From positions 1 to 35,677 of the forward strand of contig JAAVHM010000032.1 of NCBI GenBank assembly GCA_014799675.1: a stretch of DNA of 35,677 bases. Direction: 5' to 3'. Under the pieces are notes generated by a model, which saw only the letters and a list, made by a program, of their open reading frames with translations, did not search any database and was not told the DNA's origin. Position 1 is the stretch's first letter. Every line of letters starts with the position of its first letter. Origin of the DNA: Ruminococcus sp. GTDB taxonomy: Bacteria > Bacillota > Clostridia > Oscillospirales > Ruminococcaceae. Both the position numbers and the translations under genes were made by a program. Shown in pieces: positions 23,975-31,742 of this stretch.

Positions 23975-24254
23975 TAGGTTTTAAAAAATTAAAATAAAAA
24001 AATGTCCCATACGGAACATTTTAAAACCTATATTATTAAATTGACAGCAATTAATTATTGCCGCACAAATTTTTATCACAACAACAACTGACCCATGCCG
24101 TTTTAAAATTTTACACAATAATGCACAAAACTATAAAAACATAGGTCTAAATAAAATTATAAGAAACACAGCATAATTTTGCCGCTTTTTAATACTAACT
24201 TATTTTGAGCATAGGAAAACAAAGCTCTTTTACGAACTCGCTAAAGGAAATCTT
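23975..24254. other. A+T-rich intergenic region
   Basis: About 280 bases between the esterase promoter and the stop of the acidic protein gene. No open reading frame or RNA gene is recognised. A weak inverted repeat (AAAATGT / ACATTTT near 24000-24024) is the only structure seen; no clear terminator for the 24255 gene was found. Confidence 0.5.
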
Positions 24255-26246
24255 TTAAGCTGCAAACTCCTGAAAATTCTCGCTATTTTCTGTGTTTTCA
24301 GAACCTTCAACATTTCCTTCATTTTCAGTATTTTCAACGTTTTCAGTATTTTCGTTATTTTCTACATTTTCAGAATCTTCAACGTTTTCTGTATTTTCGT
24401 TATTTTCTACATTTTCAGAATCTTCAACGTTTTCCGTATTTTCGTTATTTTCAACACTCTCAGTATTTTCAACGTTCTCAACATTTTCAATATCTTCGGT
24501 GTTTTCCGCATTTTCAATATCTTCAACGTTTTCAGAATTTTCTGTATTTTCAAGATCTTCCGTTTCTTCAACTGCATCATCTGAATCTACAAACTTACCA
24601 ATAGGTTCAATATCAAAAGTAATTACCATGTTAAGCATAGCTTGACTTGAATACTGCACGCCCTCAGGAAGCACAGCCCGACCTACGATTTTAAAATATC
24701 CGGTAGTTTCGCCATTTGAACCGTCAGCAAGCGTAAGTATTTCCTTGGACACAGCTTCGCATGAAAATACAAGCTGATTATCACTATTATTATACGTATC
24801 GAAATATACGTTACTCTCATTTGTAGCTTCAATGTAAGCAAACGCAGTAAACTCCGTTTCATTGCCGGTCAAATCATAAGGAGAAATAACCATTCCTCCA
24901 TCAGCCGAAGCCGATGTCGTAGCAACGATCGAAACAGCACAATTACTGTAATTTTTTATAGAATATTCAGGACTTGATATAGAATAGTGAAAACCACTCT
25001 CATCAACGACCTTAAGATTATACGGATTAATTACAACAGAAATCGAAACAGGCAATACCACGCTAATTATAGGATTATCGTCTTCCTCCAAAGCCTCGCT
25101 GTCAGAGTCATCGGGATTTTCCTCATCTGCCGTATTGTCAGAATTTTCTTCATCAGAACTATCATTGTTTTCTTCATCTGCCGCATCGTCAGGGTCATTT
25201 TCATCTGTTATATCGTCTGAATTCTCGCTGTCGGAATCATCGGGATTTTCCTCATCTGTTATATTATCCGAATTCTCATTGTCAGAATTATCGGAATCAT
25301 CTTCGTCTCCTGCATTATCTGAATCCTCAATATCGGAATCATCATTGTTTTCATCATCTGTTGAACTGTCTTCATCTTCTTCGCCGGGATTATCGGAATC
25401 CTCTTCATCCGGTTCACTGTCGGAATCATCGGAAGTTTCAGAGTTTTCATCATCTTCTAAATCTTCATCATCAGATATGATTTCCTCTTCATCTGTAAAA
25501 TCATCACCATATATGATCTCTTCTTCATTTTCATCATCATTGTCTTCGTCGGTATCTCCAATCAAGTCATCGTCTGTAGAGCTATTATCACCTTCGGGCT
25601 GATAATTGTCTTCGGGATTTTCAGGAATTACTATATTATTATAATAGTCATCGGGGAAAATCGGCTTATTGGGATCCACAGGCATTATGTTCTCATTATC
25701 ATTAGAATTTGTAAATTCGTCTGTGTGGTCAACAATAATTTCATCATCGGGATCGCTAAGATTTTCCTCTTCCTTTGAAGTATCATCGGTTTCATTATCA
25801 ACGTTATCAGGCAGATCAGTACCCGCAAGCTCGTCACCGAAGTCATATTCGGAATTGTCGGGAACATTAATATTAATAATAGTACACATATCACAGCAAG
25901 TACCATTACAATTTTCGTCGCAAGCCGCACAGCATATACCATAACAATTATCACTTGGAATAAAAGGGTTTTCCGGTTCTGTATTTTCTGTATAATCAAC
26001 AGAATCTTCATCTTCCGTCACAGCCGGCAGCTCAGTATTGAAACCAAGCGTACTATCAGTACTATCAATATTATCACTATTTTCATCAATGCCGTTTTCA
26101 ACCTCAACATTGACTGCTGTATCATTATCAATTATATCTGTATCATCAGCAAATGCAGTGGCAGGCATTACAAACATTACAGCCAAAGCAAACAGTACTG
26201 CCAATGTAGAATTTCTCAATTTTTTTCTTAAATTAAAGAATTTCAT
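24255..26246 (-). CDS. Secreted, extremely acidic repeat protein
   Basis: 663 residues. Signal peptide at 1-34 (basic start, hydrophobic core, ATAFA-DD). Residues 35-395 are almost wholly Asp, Glu, Ser and Asn in SDNSDEE-like runs, interrupted near 101-121 by an eight-cysteine patch (CYGICCAACDENCNGTCCDM). Residues about 400-560 form a beta-rich domain (PVSISVVINPYN, SPEYSIKNYSNCAVSI, AYIEATNESN) like those of surface proteins. The tail (about 565-655) is an ENTEN/ENVEN repeat with an exact 15-residue period near the end. There is no sortase motif or membrane anchor. High acidity suggests cation binding or a stalk at the cell surface. Function unknown. AGGTGAGG precedes the ATG; a strong promoter is at 26302-26330. 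Confidence 0.88.
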   Translation of the reverse strand: MKFFNLRKKLRNSTLAVLFALAVMFVMPATAFADDTDIIDNDTAVNVEVENGIDENSDNIDSTDSTLGFNTELPAVTEDEDSVDYTENTEPENPFIPSDNCYGICCAACDENCNGTCCDMCTIININVPDNSEYDFGDELAGTDLPDNVDNETDDTSKEEENLSDPDDEIIVDHTDEFTNSNDNENIMPVDPNKPIFPDDYYNNIVIPENPEDNYQPEGDNSSTDDDLIGDTDEDNDDENEEEIIYGDDFTDEEEIISDDEDLEDDENSETSDDSDSEPDEEDSDNPGEEDEDSSTDDENNDDSDIEDSDNAGDEDDSDNSDNENSDNITDEENPDDSDSENSDDITDENDPDDAADEENNDSSDEENSDNTADEENPDDSDSEALEEDDNPIISVVLPVSISVVINPYNLKVVDESGFHYSISSPEYSIKNYSNCAVSIVATTSASADGGMVISPYDLTGNETEFTAFAYIEATNESNVYFDTYNNSDNQLVFSCEAVSKEILTLADGSNGETTGYFKIVGRAVLPEGVQYSSQAMLNMVITFDIEPIGKFVDSDDAVEETEDLENTENSENVEDIENAENTEDIENVENVENTESVENNENTENVEDSENVENNENTENVEDSENVENNENTENVENTENEGNVEGSENTENSENFQEFAA
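24351..24455 (-). repeat. 45-bp coding tandem repeat
   Basis: Two nearly identical 45-base units (24351-24395 and 24396-24440) plus a partial third within the acidic protein gene, encoding the 15-residue ENNENTENVEDSENV unit. In frame, so length can change without frameshift. Confidence 0.8.
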
Positions 26247-26301
26247 AATACCTCACCTTTCATATAAATTTGCATAAAAATACCTACATTTATTTAGTAT
26301 C

Positions 26302-26330
26302 AGTATATCACCTTTCAATGCATTTGTCAA
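26302..26330 (-). promoter_or_regulatory. Promoter of the acidic protein gene
   Basis: On the minus strand a perfect TTGACA (26330-26325), 17-base spacer, TATACT (26307-26302), about 55 bases before the ATG at 26246. Confidence 0.8.
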
Positions 26331-26405
26331 TACCTAAAATCAATATTTTTTATTATTTTTCAGTTCCAATTTCAATGCTGAATAGGCAACCTTTATTATC
26401 ATAAT

Positions 26406-26482
26406 TTTAGCAAATAGTATGTAAATTATATATAATTACTTAGTAATTAGTTAGTAAATATTCTGTAATTTCTTAATAAATA
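26406..26482 (-). repeat. 11-bp tandem repeat array, 7 units
   Basis: On the minus strand, head to tail from 26482 down to 26406: TATTTATTAAG, AAATTACAGAA, TATTTACTAAC, TAATTACTAAG, TAATTATATAT, AATTTACATAC, TATTTGCTAAA. It lies downstream of the AI-2E-type permease gene in the sense direction, after a hairpin, and before the acidic-protein promoter. One more degenerate unit may sit on each side. Confidence 0.7.
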
Positions 26483-26499
26483 CAGAATTAAAGTAAATA

Positions 26500-26528
26500 A
26501 TCGGTAAATTGTTTCAGAATTTACCGAT
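26500..26528 (-). terminator. A+T-rich hairpin after the permease gene
   Basis: Perfect 11-base stem ATCGGTAAATT / AATTTACCGAT with a seven-base loop, five bases after the TAA of the permease gene, followed on the minus strand by TATTTACTTT. It may be a terminator or mRNA end-protecting hairpin; the tail is weak. Confidence 0.6.
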
Positions 26529-26533
26529 CATAT

Positions 26534-27619
26534 TTATATATTTGCTTTTTCCTCACAGAATATTTTTTCTCGGCAAACTGCGTACAGAACCGACATCACG
26601 GGAACTCCCAAAAGTATTCCCGCTGCGCCGCCTATGCCTGCCCCCAAAAGAATGGCAAGAAGTACCAAAATAGGAGGTATTCCCAAGCTTTTTCCAACCA
26701 CTCGGGGGTAGATGAGATTATTTTCCAACTGCTGCAATACTATTATAAATACCACGAACCACACGGCTTTTATAGGTTTTATCAGAAGTAAAAGAAACGC
26801 CGCGGGAACTGTCCCGATAATCGCTCCAACTACGGGAATAAGCGCGGTTACACCGATTATTGTGCTTATCAGGAGAGCGTACTCGAAACGGAAAAGCTTC
26901 ATGCCGATAAAGCAGAGGACGCCGAGAATGACCGCCTCGGTTATCTGACCGCTGACGAAGCGGCTGAACGTGCTGAAAACCAGTCTGTAGCCGCTGCGTA
27001 GCTTTTCGTAACGCTCCCCCGCAAGTCGTTTTGCGGTGACGGAGACCGCTTTTCTGATATTTTCCTTGTCAATAAGGATATATATGGAAATTACAAAGCC
27101 AATAAGCAGGTCTACCACGCTTCCGATCATGTCGGAGGTCTTGGCATAGGTTGTCCCCAAAATGGCAGGAAGACGTTCCCCCAGACCCGTTACTGCGCTC
27201 TTTAGGGAGGAAAAAATCCCCAGCGTGTCGCGCTTTTCCAATGCGTCGCAGTAGCCTATAAAATTGCTGTAGTAGTAATCGGCGTTGCTGATAAAAAGCT
27301 TCACGCTGGCGGCAAGCTGGGGGACGATTATCCAGACAATTCCAACAGCCAAAGCGGCAAGAAGCAGGTAGGACACCGCCACGGACAGTATAGTCACGCA
27401 CCGACTGCAATTTCTGAACTTTCCCGAAAAAAGCTTCTGGAAGCGGCAAACGGGCATATTCATGACGAACGCAATGGCAAGCCCCAAAAACACGGGCATG
27501 AGGACGTCCAACAGCCTTGAAATAATTCCCATAAAAAATTCGGGCTTTATCACGGCGGCGACTGCTCCCGCTGCCAAAAATACTGCAATTATTATAGTTC
27601 TTACCGTTTTTTTATCCAT
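26534..27619 (-). CDS. AI-2E family (PerM/YtvI-type) transporter
   Basis: 361 residues, polytopic membrane protein of the AI-2 exporter (AI-2E) superfamily. About seven or eight hydrophobic helices are visible, with the long soluble loop between (about 110-200) usual for the family. Signature-like regions: FLGLAIAFVMNMPV near the start, GVTALIPVVGAIIGTVPAAFLLL and QQLENNLIYPRVVGKSLGIPPILVLLAILLG written across about 263-345. Members export autoinducer-2 or act as ion antiporters or lipid-linked transporters; the substrate here cannot be read. A GGCGGGTG site precedes the ATG. Confidence 0.92.
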   Translation of the reverse strand: MDKKTVRTIIIAVFLAAGAVAAVIKPEFFMGIISRLLDVLMPVFLGLAIAFVMNMPVCRFQKLFSGKFRNCSRCVTILSVAVSYLLLAALAVGIVWIIVPQLAASVKLFISNADYYYSNFIGYCDALEKRDTLGIFSSLKSAVTGLGERLPAILGTTYAKTSDMIGSVVDLLIGFVISIYILIDKENIRKAVSVTAKRLAGERYEKLRSGYRLVFSTFSRFVSGQITEAVILGVLCFIGMKLFRFEYALLISTIIGVTALIPVVGAIIGTVPAAFLLLLIKPIKAVWFVVFIIVLQQLENNLIYPRVVGKSLGIPPILVLLAILLGAGIGGAAGILLGVPVMSVLYAVCREKIFCEEKANI

Positions 27620-27667
27620 AAAAACACCCGCCTTGCTACTATTTTATGTAACAAACGGCGGGGGTTA

Positions 27668-27856
27668 TTACAGGGAAATTTTTGATAATTTTTTGTCACG
27701 ATTTTTGAAACAAGTTTTACAATTTTTAATATTCAATCTTCCATATGCCCTTGCTTCGTCCTCGCTTTTAAACTCCTTTTTTTCGTAAGGATTACTTTTA
27801 GAACACATATTCTCAATATGCAAAGTACCTGTTTTGGTATTTAATATGTATTTCAT
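27668..27856 (-). CDS. Small Cys-rich protein, Ada-zinc-domain-like
   Basis: 62 residues: MKYILNTKTGTLHIENMC at the start, SEDEARAYGRL in the middle, CKTC near the end. The layout (C, then an EA-A-GR helix, then CxxC) resembles the small zinc modules related to the Ada metal-binding domain that appear alone in Firmicutes. ATG at 27856 is fixed by AAAGGAG; the gene begins 17 bases after the lipoprotein stop, so the two are probably co-transcribed. Function unknown. Confidence 0.75.
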   Translation of the reverse strand: MKYILNTKTGTLHIENMCSKSNPYEKKEFKSEDEARAYGRLNIKNCKTCFKNRDKKLSKISL

Positions 27857-27873
27857 TTTATCATCTCCTTTTG

Positions 27874-28521
27874 TCAGCAAATTCCCAAATCTTCAAGAGT
27901 TATTCCAAGACCGCTATCTTTTAAGCTTTTTTCAAAACTTAAATATGAGGTTTGAAATGTAGCATCAAAAACTTTAACTGCTAATTTATTTAACTCATTT
28001 ACTTTCTCGGTTAAATCATATTTCGTTTCCTTAGTAAAATCTAAGTCATTATTAATATTCCAGTTCAATGATTCAATAATTTTGTATCCGCTTAAATCTA
28101 CAGTTGTCGTTCCAGAAAAATTGTCTTTTATTTCAGCATTCACATTTACCTCTTTGGGATTTTCTTTATTAATTGTATAACTTAATTCAATATTTCCAAC
28201 GTCGTTCTCTATAAGAAAAAGTACATTTAACCCCTCACCATTACTTTCTGTACTCACTTCAAAAATTGAAAATGGTTTTGTTCTCATATCTTTATACTTG
28301 TTCTTGTAATAATTTAACACAATTTCCCAATTACAATTATAAATAAGATCTGCACTATCTTTATAATCTTTTAATTCAGTAAGAATTGCTTTTGCTTCCT
28401 CATAATTTCCGCTTTCCATTAACTTTACTGCTTTTTTATAATTAGAACTGTCACACGCTGTAAACATACTTAAAATAATTATCAACGTTACAAAAAAAGG
28501 AAATAATCTTTTAAATTTCAT
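27874..28521 (-). CDS. Lipoprotein with a TPR-like helical N-terminal domain
   Basis: 215 residues. Signal peptide with a lipobox-like MFTAC (Cys near 23) marks a membrane lipoprotein. Next, AVKLMESGNYEEAKAILTELKDY looks like a single TPR-type helix pair, as in many clostridial lipoproteins; the rest is a beta-rich domain of unknown fold. It is A+T-rich compared with its neighbours. Transcribed from a perfect TTGACA/17/TATAAT promoter whose -35 overlaps that of the divergent Xre gene, so likely a regulatory target of that regulator. Function unknown. Confidence 0.8.
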   Translation of the reverse strand: MKFKRLFPFFVTLIIILSMFTACDSSNYKKAVKLMESGNYEEAKAILTELKDYKDSADLIYNCNWEIVLNYYKNKYKDMRTKPFSIFEVSTESNGEGLNVLFLIENDVGNIELSYTINKENPKEVNVNAEIKDNFSGTTTVDLSGYKIIESLNWNINNDLDFTKETKYDLTEKVNELNKLAVKVFDATFQTSYLSFEKSLKDSGLGITLEDLGIC

Positions 28522-28551
28522 TTAGAAAACGCTCCCTTAAATAATTGTATA

Positions 28552-28570
28552 TACATCTAAACGATAGTAC
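28552..28570. promoter_or_regulatory. Operator-like box 1 at the lipoprotein transcription start
   Basis: TACATCTAAACGATAGTAC matches box 2 at 28606-28624 as TACATCTA..GAT.GTA. It covers about +1 to +19 of the minus-strand promoter. Confidence 0.5.
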
Positions 28571-28576
28571 AAACTT

Positions 28577-28605
28577 ATTATAACGTACAAACGAACAATT
28601 GTCAA
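28577..28605 (-). promoter_or_regulatory. Promoter of the lipoprotein gene
   Basis: On the minus strand TTGACA (28605-28600), 17-base spacer, TATAAT (28582-28577): a perfect consensus. Leader about 50 bases. Confidence 0.85.
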
Positions 28606-28627
28606 TACATCTATTTGATTGTATGAT
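28599..28627 (+). promoter_or_regulatory. Promoter of the Xre regulator gene
   Basis: TTGTCA (28599-28604), 17-base spacer, TATGAT (28622-28627). Its -35 overlaps the -35 of the divergent lipoprotein promoter almost completely. Confidence 0.65.
28606..28624. promoter_or_regulatory. Operator-like box 2 in the Xre promoter spacer
   Basis: TACATCTATTTGATTGTAT, partly palindromic, same pattern as box 1. It lies within the -35/-10 spacer of the plus promoter and directly upstream of the -35 of the minus promoter. Confidence 0.5.
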
Positions 28628-28665
28628 AAAATTCAAATAAACAACAATTATTAGGAGTGGTTTTT

Positions 28666-29019
28666 GTGTATTGTTACCAAAGAATAAGAGACCTGCGGGA
28701 GGACGCGGATTTACTTCAAAAGCAGGTATGCGGTATAGTTGACTGCAATCAGCAGCAATATCATCTCTACGAAAGCGGCAAACGGGAAATCCCATTTCAC
28801 TGCGCCGTAAAGCTTGCGGATTTTTACGGCGTTTCGCTGGACTACATCGCGGGGCGCACCCACAACAAAAAGGGGCTGAATCGCTCCGAGCTGCCCGAAA
28901 AGGAAACCGAGCTTATAAACAAATTTCGCTCGTTGTCGGACGAGCGAAAAGGCAGATTATTAGAGCGTTTGGACGTACTTTTTGAAGAGCAGGCGCAGGA
29001 TACTAAATCAAACCGTTGA
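28666..29019 (+). CDS. Xre-family HTH transcriptional regulator
   Basis: 117 residues. The N-terminal helix-turn-helix of the Cro/CI (Xre) type is at about 5-65: IRDLREDADLLQKQV, then the recognition helix region CNQQQYHLYESGKREIP and LADFYGVSLDYIAGRT. The C-terminal third is a charged helix. GTG at 28666 is used (AGGAG lies eight bases before it; a GTG at 28657 is too close). It diverges from the lipoprotein gene, and two matching operator-like boxes sit in the shared promoter region, so self-regulation and control of the lipoprotein are likely (inference). Its 3' end overlaps the convergent DUF4358 gene by 17 bases. Confidence 0.92.
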   Translation: MYCYQRIRDLREDADLLQKQVCGIVDCNQQQYHLYESGKREIPFHCAVKLADFYGVSLDYIAGRTHNKKGLNRSELPEKETELINKFRSLSDERKGRLLERLDVLFEEQAQDTKSNR

Positions 29020-29545
29020 TTATTTCCTTTGCCCTGTCGTTGTCGGCACAAATTGTAAGAATTACCCAATTGTCTTTCTCGATAAGGTTTGCGCCGTCAA
29101 GCTTGTACACCTCGTCGGGTGTGTAATCGGTATAAAGGGCGATCTGGCTGTCAAGACGCTTCTGAACGGCTTCCTTGCCTGCCGCCGCGCCGCCGTCCTT
29201 GAATTTGAACACAGCCAGCTCATCGGGATACGCGCCGCTGCCGCAGATAAGCACGGACATTTCCTCAACGGTGGACGTGTCTATATCGTAAAATGCGCCG
29301 ATATTTTCCACGGTTTTCTCTACCGCGGAGGGTATCTCGATCTCCGCTGTGACTGCCGCTGTTATGTCCGCGGCGGAAACGTTCTGCTGCGCCTCTGCGG
29401 AGGCGGGGACGTTTTCCACGGTATCGACCGTACCGTCCGTCGGAATGGTAGCGTCCACCTGAACGGAAGCGTCATTCCCATTGCAGGCGGTGAAAAGCGA
29501 TACGGCAAGAATTGCAGATAAAATTACAGATATTGACTTTTTCAT
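29003..29545 (-). CDS. DUF4358 lipoprotein
   Basis: 180 residues. Signal peptide with lipobox-like LFTAC (Cys near 21), a Thr/Val/Ala-rich linker, then a domain matching DUF4358 (DIDTSTVEEMSVLICGSGAYP, AVQKRLDSQIALYTDYTPDE, NWVILTICADNDRAKEII). In Ruminococcaceae this domain often accompanies SGNH hydrolases and O-acyltransferases, as it does here: the SGNH gene ends 14 bases before it. ATG at 29545 is chosen from AAAGGA. Function of the domain unknown; cell-surface acylation or esterase support is an inference from context. Confidence 0.88.
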   Translation of the reverse strand: MKKSISVILSAILAVSLFTACNGNDASVQVDATIPTDGTVDTVENVPASAEAQQNVSAADITAAVTAEIEIPSAVEKTVENIGAFYDIDTSTVEEMSVLICGSGAYPDELAVFKFKDGGAAAGKEAVQKRLDSQIALYTDYTPDEVYKLDGANLIEKDNWVILTICADNDRAKEIINGLI

Positions 29546-29558
29546 ACTATTTTTCCTT

Positions 29559-30611
29559 TCATTGGATAATTTCCTCATTTTCGTTTATAACAGCGGTCTG
29601 AACCACCGTTTCTTCCTGCTGTTGAATTGTCTCGGGTACAGCGGCGGGTGTTTCTGCGGGAACGGTTGGGACGGTCTCCGAAACTGCTGCGGCGGAAGTC
29701 TCCGTCGGTGCGGTAACGGGCGCGGACGTGGGAACGTATCCCTCGCTTTCCACCGCCGCTTGAATTGCACTCAATAAAACAGGATATGCTGCGCCTTTCA
29801 AATGCAGACCATCATGTTCCGCATAATCTGCCGCAAGGTAGCCGTCGCTGTCCTGCAAAAGCATAAATATATTGACAAAGGTTACGGATTTTTCCTCCGC
29901 AAGCTTTGCTATATGCTCGTTATATTTGGTAATATTTTCAATTTTCTCGGGCTTTTCGCTTTCGTGAGCAGCCGTTACGGGCGGGATAGACACAAGGAAA
30001 ATTTTGGCGTTTGGACAAGTCTGCCTTAGACCGTCTATGAACTCGCCCATTTTTTCCGCCATATAATCCTCGGAAAGATAGGAAAGACCGTTAGTTCCAA
30101 GCATTATACATATATAATCGGGATCAAGCCCCGCAGCTTTAGTGTAAACGGTTGTCCCGTCGATATCCGCGGTCAGGACGGAAGCGGGGGTAAGACCTAT
30201 CTGCGCGAACACGTTCTCGGGCTTTAAATAACCGTAATTTACCAATCCAACGGAAATAGAGTCGCCGATAATAAGTCCCCTGCCGAAAAATTCGGGGTTG
30301 TATTCCTTTGAAGCGGCTATTGTCTCGGCTTTTTCGGTCTCGGAGGTCTCCTCTGTGGTCGCTTCGGTCTCTGTGGTCGTCACGCTTACCGTGGTGGCTT
30401 CCGTGACTGTTGTCTCGGGGGGAATTACTGATGTTTCCGTGCCGATAACGTTAATTCCCGTTGTTTCATTAACTGCGGAGGAAACGTCCGCAAAGCTGTG
30501 ATTGCGCCAAAAATACACCCCCACCAAGGCTGCAAGGACTATCGCCAGAAAAACGATCGCCCAGACAGCGGCAGCGTCCGCGGGGGAAGCTTTTTCGTTA
30601 TAACTTGCCAT
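29559..30611 (-). CDS. Membrane-anchored SGNH/GDSL hydrolase
   Basis: 350 residues. One N-terminal membrane helix (about 15-38) and a Thr/Glu-rich linker hold an outside SGNH domain (about 105-285). Motifs: block I IIGDSISVG with nucleophile Ser, block III LGTNGLSYLSED, block V HDGLHLKG with catalytic His and Asp. The C-terminus is a Pro/Thr/Val/Ala-rich tail. Such enzymes remove acyl groups from cell-wall or exopolysaccharide sugars. ATG at 30611 follows AGAAGG; promoter at 30650-30678. First gene of a two-gene unit with the DUF4358 lipoprotein. Confidence 0.93.
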   Translation of the reverse strand: MASYNEKASPADAAAVWAIVFLAIVLAALVGVYFWRNHSFADVSSAVNETTGINVIGTETSVIPPETTVTEATTVSVTTTETEATTEETSETEKAETIAASKEYNPEFFGRGLIIGDSISVGLVNYGYLKPENVFAQIGLTPASVLTADIDGTTVYTKAAGLDPDYICIMLGTNGLSYLSEDYMAEKMGEFIDGLRQTCPNAKIFLVSIPPVTAAHESEKPEKIENITKYNEHIAKLAEEKSVTFVNIFMLLQDSDGYLAADYAEHDGLHLKGAAYPVLLSAIQAAVESEGYVPTSAPVTAPTETSAAAVSETVPTVPAETPAAVPETIQQQEETVVQTAVINENEEIIQ

Positions 30612-30649
30612 AAAAAACCTTCTTAAAGAAAATTTCAAAACACTATATT

Positions 30650-30678
30650 ATTATACAACATACTTCGCTGTTTTTCAA
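30650..30678 (-). promoter_or_regulatory. Promoter of the SGNH hydrolase/DUF4358 unit
   Basis: On the minus strand TTGAAA (30678-30673), 17-base spacer, TATAAT (30655-30650), about 40 bases before the ATG at 30611. Confidence 0.8.
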
Positions 30679-30930
30679 GCATTATTTTAATTTTCGCCTA
30701 TAAATTTTTTACAATTACAGCGGCTGTTTTTAGGCAATTTTTTATAGTTTTTCGGCAACAATTTTTCTGCCAAAAAATAGAAACAGCGGCTCATCTTTCA
30801 ACGCTCCGCTGTTATCATAAGCTATATATCACCTTTCTGTCGGTTCCAAATTCCTCAATAAACCTTTTATGCAAAGATACCTGACGCTGCAATTTTCATC
30901 ATATTATCACAAGAAAATTTTAAGAAAGTA
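30679..30930. other. A+T-rich divergent intergenic region with hairpins
   Basis: About 250 bases between the two divergent promoters with no protein gene seen. It contains an 8-base perfect stem, AACAGCGG (30782-30789) / CCGCTGTT (30806-30813), with a T run on the minus strand side (CTATTTTTT), and a nearby ACAGCGGCTGT palindrome. The hairpin has no minus-strand gene to terminate. Confidence 0.5.
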
Positions 30931-30959
30931 TTCACTTTTTACCGAAAATATGTTATAAT
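30931..30959 (+). promoter_or_regulatory. Promoter of the ABC transporter unit
   Basis: TTCACT (30931-30936), 17-base spacer, perfect TATAAT (30954-30959). Leader about 50 bases with AAGGAG before the ATG. Confidence 0.7.
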
Positions 30960-31016
30960 TGTTGTAACTATTTTTAATACTGATCTGCAAGATCAGGATA
31001 AGGAGATATTTCCGAA

Positions 31017-31718
31017 ATGAGCTATGTTGAATTTAAAGATGTTTACAAACGCTACAAAATGGGGGAAGTTACCATTTCTGCCTCGGACGGGGTGAATTTT
31101 GAGATACAAAAGGGCGAATTTGCCGTTATCGTGGGGGCTTCGGGCGCGGGAAAGACCACCGTTCTGAATATGCTTGGCGGCATGGACACCTGCGACGAGG
31201 GCGAAATTATTGTGGACGGCAAAAATATTGCGGCGTTTTCAAAAAAGGAAATGACAAGATACAGGCGGCAGGATATTGGGTTTGTTTTCCAGTTTTACAA
31301 CCTGGTGCAGAACCTTACCGCAAAGGAAAACGTGGAGCTTGCCACGGAGATTTGCTCCGACGCAATGGACGCGGAGGAAGTGCTGAAGCAGGTGGGGCTT
31401 GGGGAGCGTATAAACAATTTCCCCGCCCAGCTTTCGGGGGGCGAGCAGCAGCGTGTTTCCATTGCAAGGGCGTTGGCAAAGTCTCCCAAGCTGTTGCTGT
31501 GCGACGAGCCAACAGGCGCGCTTGATTACGCCACGGGTAAAAATATTCTGAAGCTTTTGCAGGACACCTGCCGCGAAAAGGGCATGACGGTGGTCGTAAT
31601 TACCCACAATCAGGCTATCGCGCCAATGGCTGACCGTGTTATAAAAATCAAGAACAGCAAGGTTTCCCGCGTCACGCTGAACGAAAATCCTGTTGCTGTT
31701 GAGACCATAGAGTGGTAA
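31017..31718 (+). CDS. ABC transporter ATP-binding protein (MacB/LolD type)
   Basis: 233 residues. ATPase of an ABC complex that powers the FtsX-type permease encoded next. Walker A GASGAGKTT (about 40-48), Q-loop FVFQFYNLV, signature LSGGEQQRVSIARAL (about 140-154), Walker B LLLCDEPTGALD, and the switch His in VVVITHN. This class couples ATP hydrolysis to movement in the outer half of the permease (lipid, peptide or drug export, or control of wall enzymes) rather than import. AAGGAG precedes the ATG; the permease starts 24 bases downstream. Confidence 0.96.
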   Translation: MSYVEFKDVYKRYKMGEVTISASDGVNFEIQKGEFAVIVGASGAGKTTVLNMLGGMDTCDEGEIIVDGKNIAAFSKKEMTRYRRQDIGFVFQFYNLVQNLTAKENVELATEICSDAMDAEEVLKQVGLGERINNFPAQLSGGEQQRVSIARALAKSPKLLLCDEPTGALDYATGKNILKLLQDTCREKGMTVVVITHNQAIAPMADRVIKIKNSKVSRVTLNENPVAVETIEW

Positions 31719-31742
31719 AATTTTACATATAAAGGTGAAATA

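Noticed and set aside
24351..24455. 45-bp repeats as a CRISPR array
   Set aside because: The repeats are adjacent without spacers and encode an in-frame protein repeat.
25135..25602. Poly-serine open frame on the plus strand
   Set aside because: It is the complement of the Asp/Glu-rich repeats in the acidic protein gene, not a separate gene.
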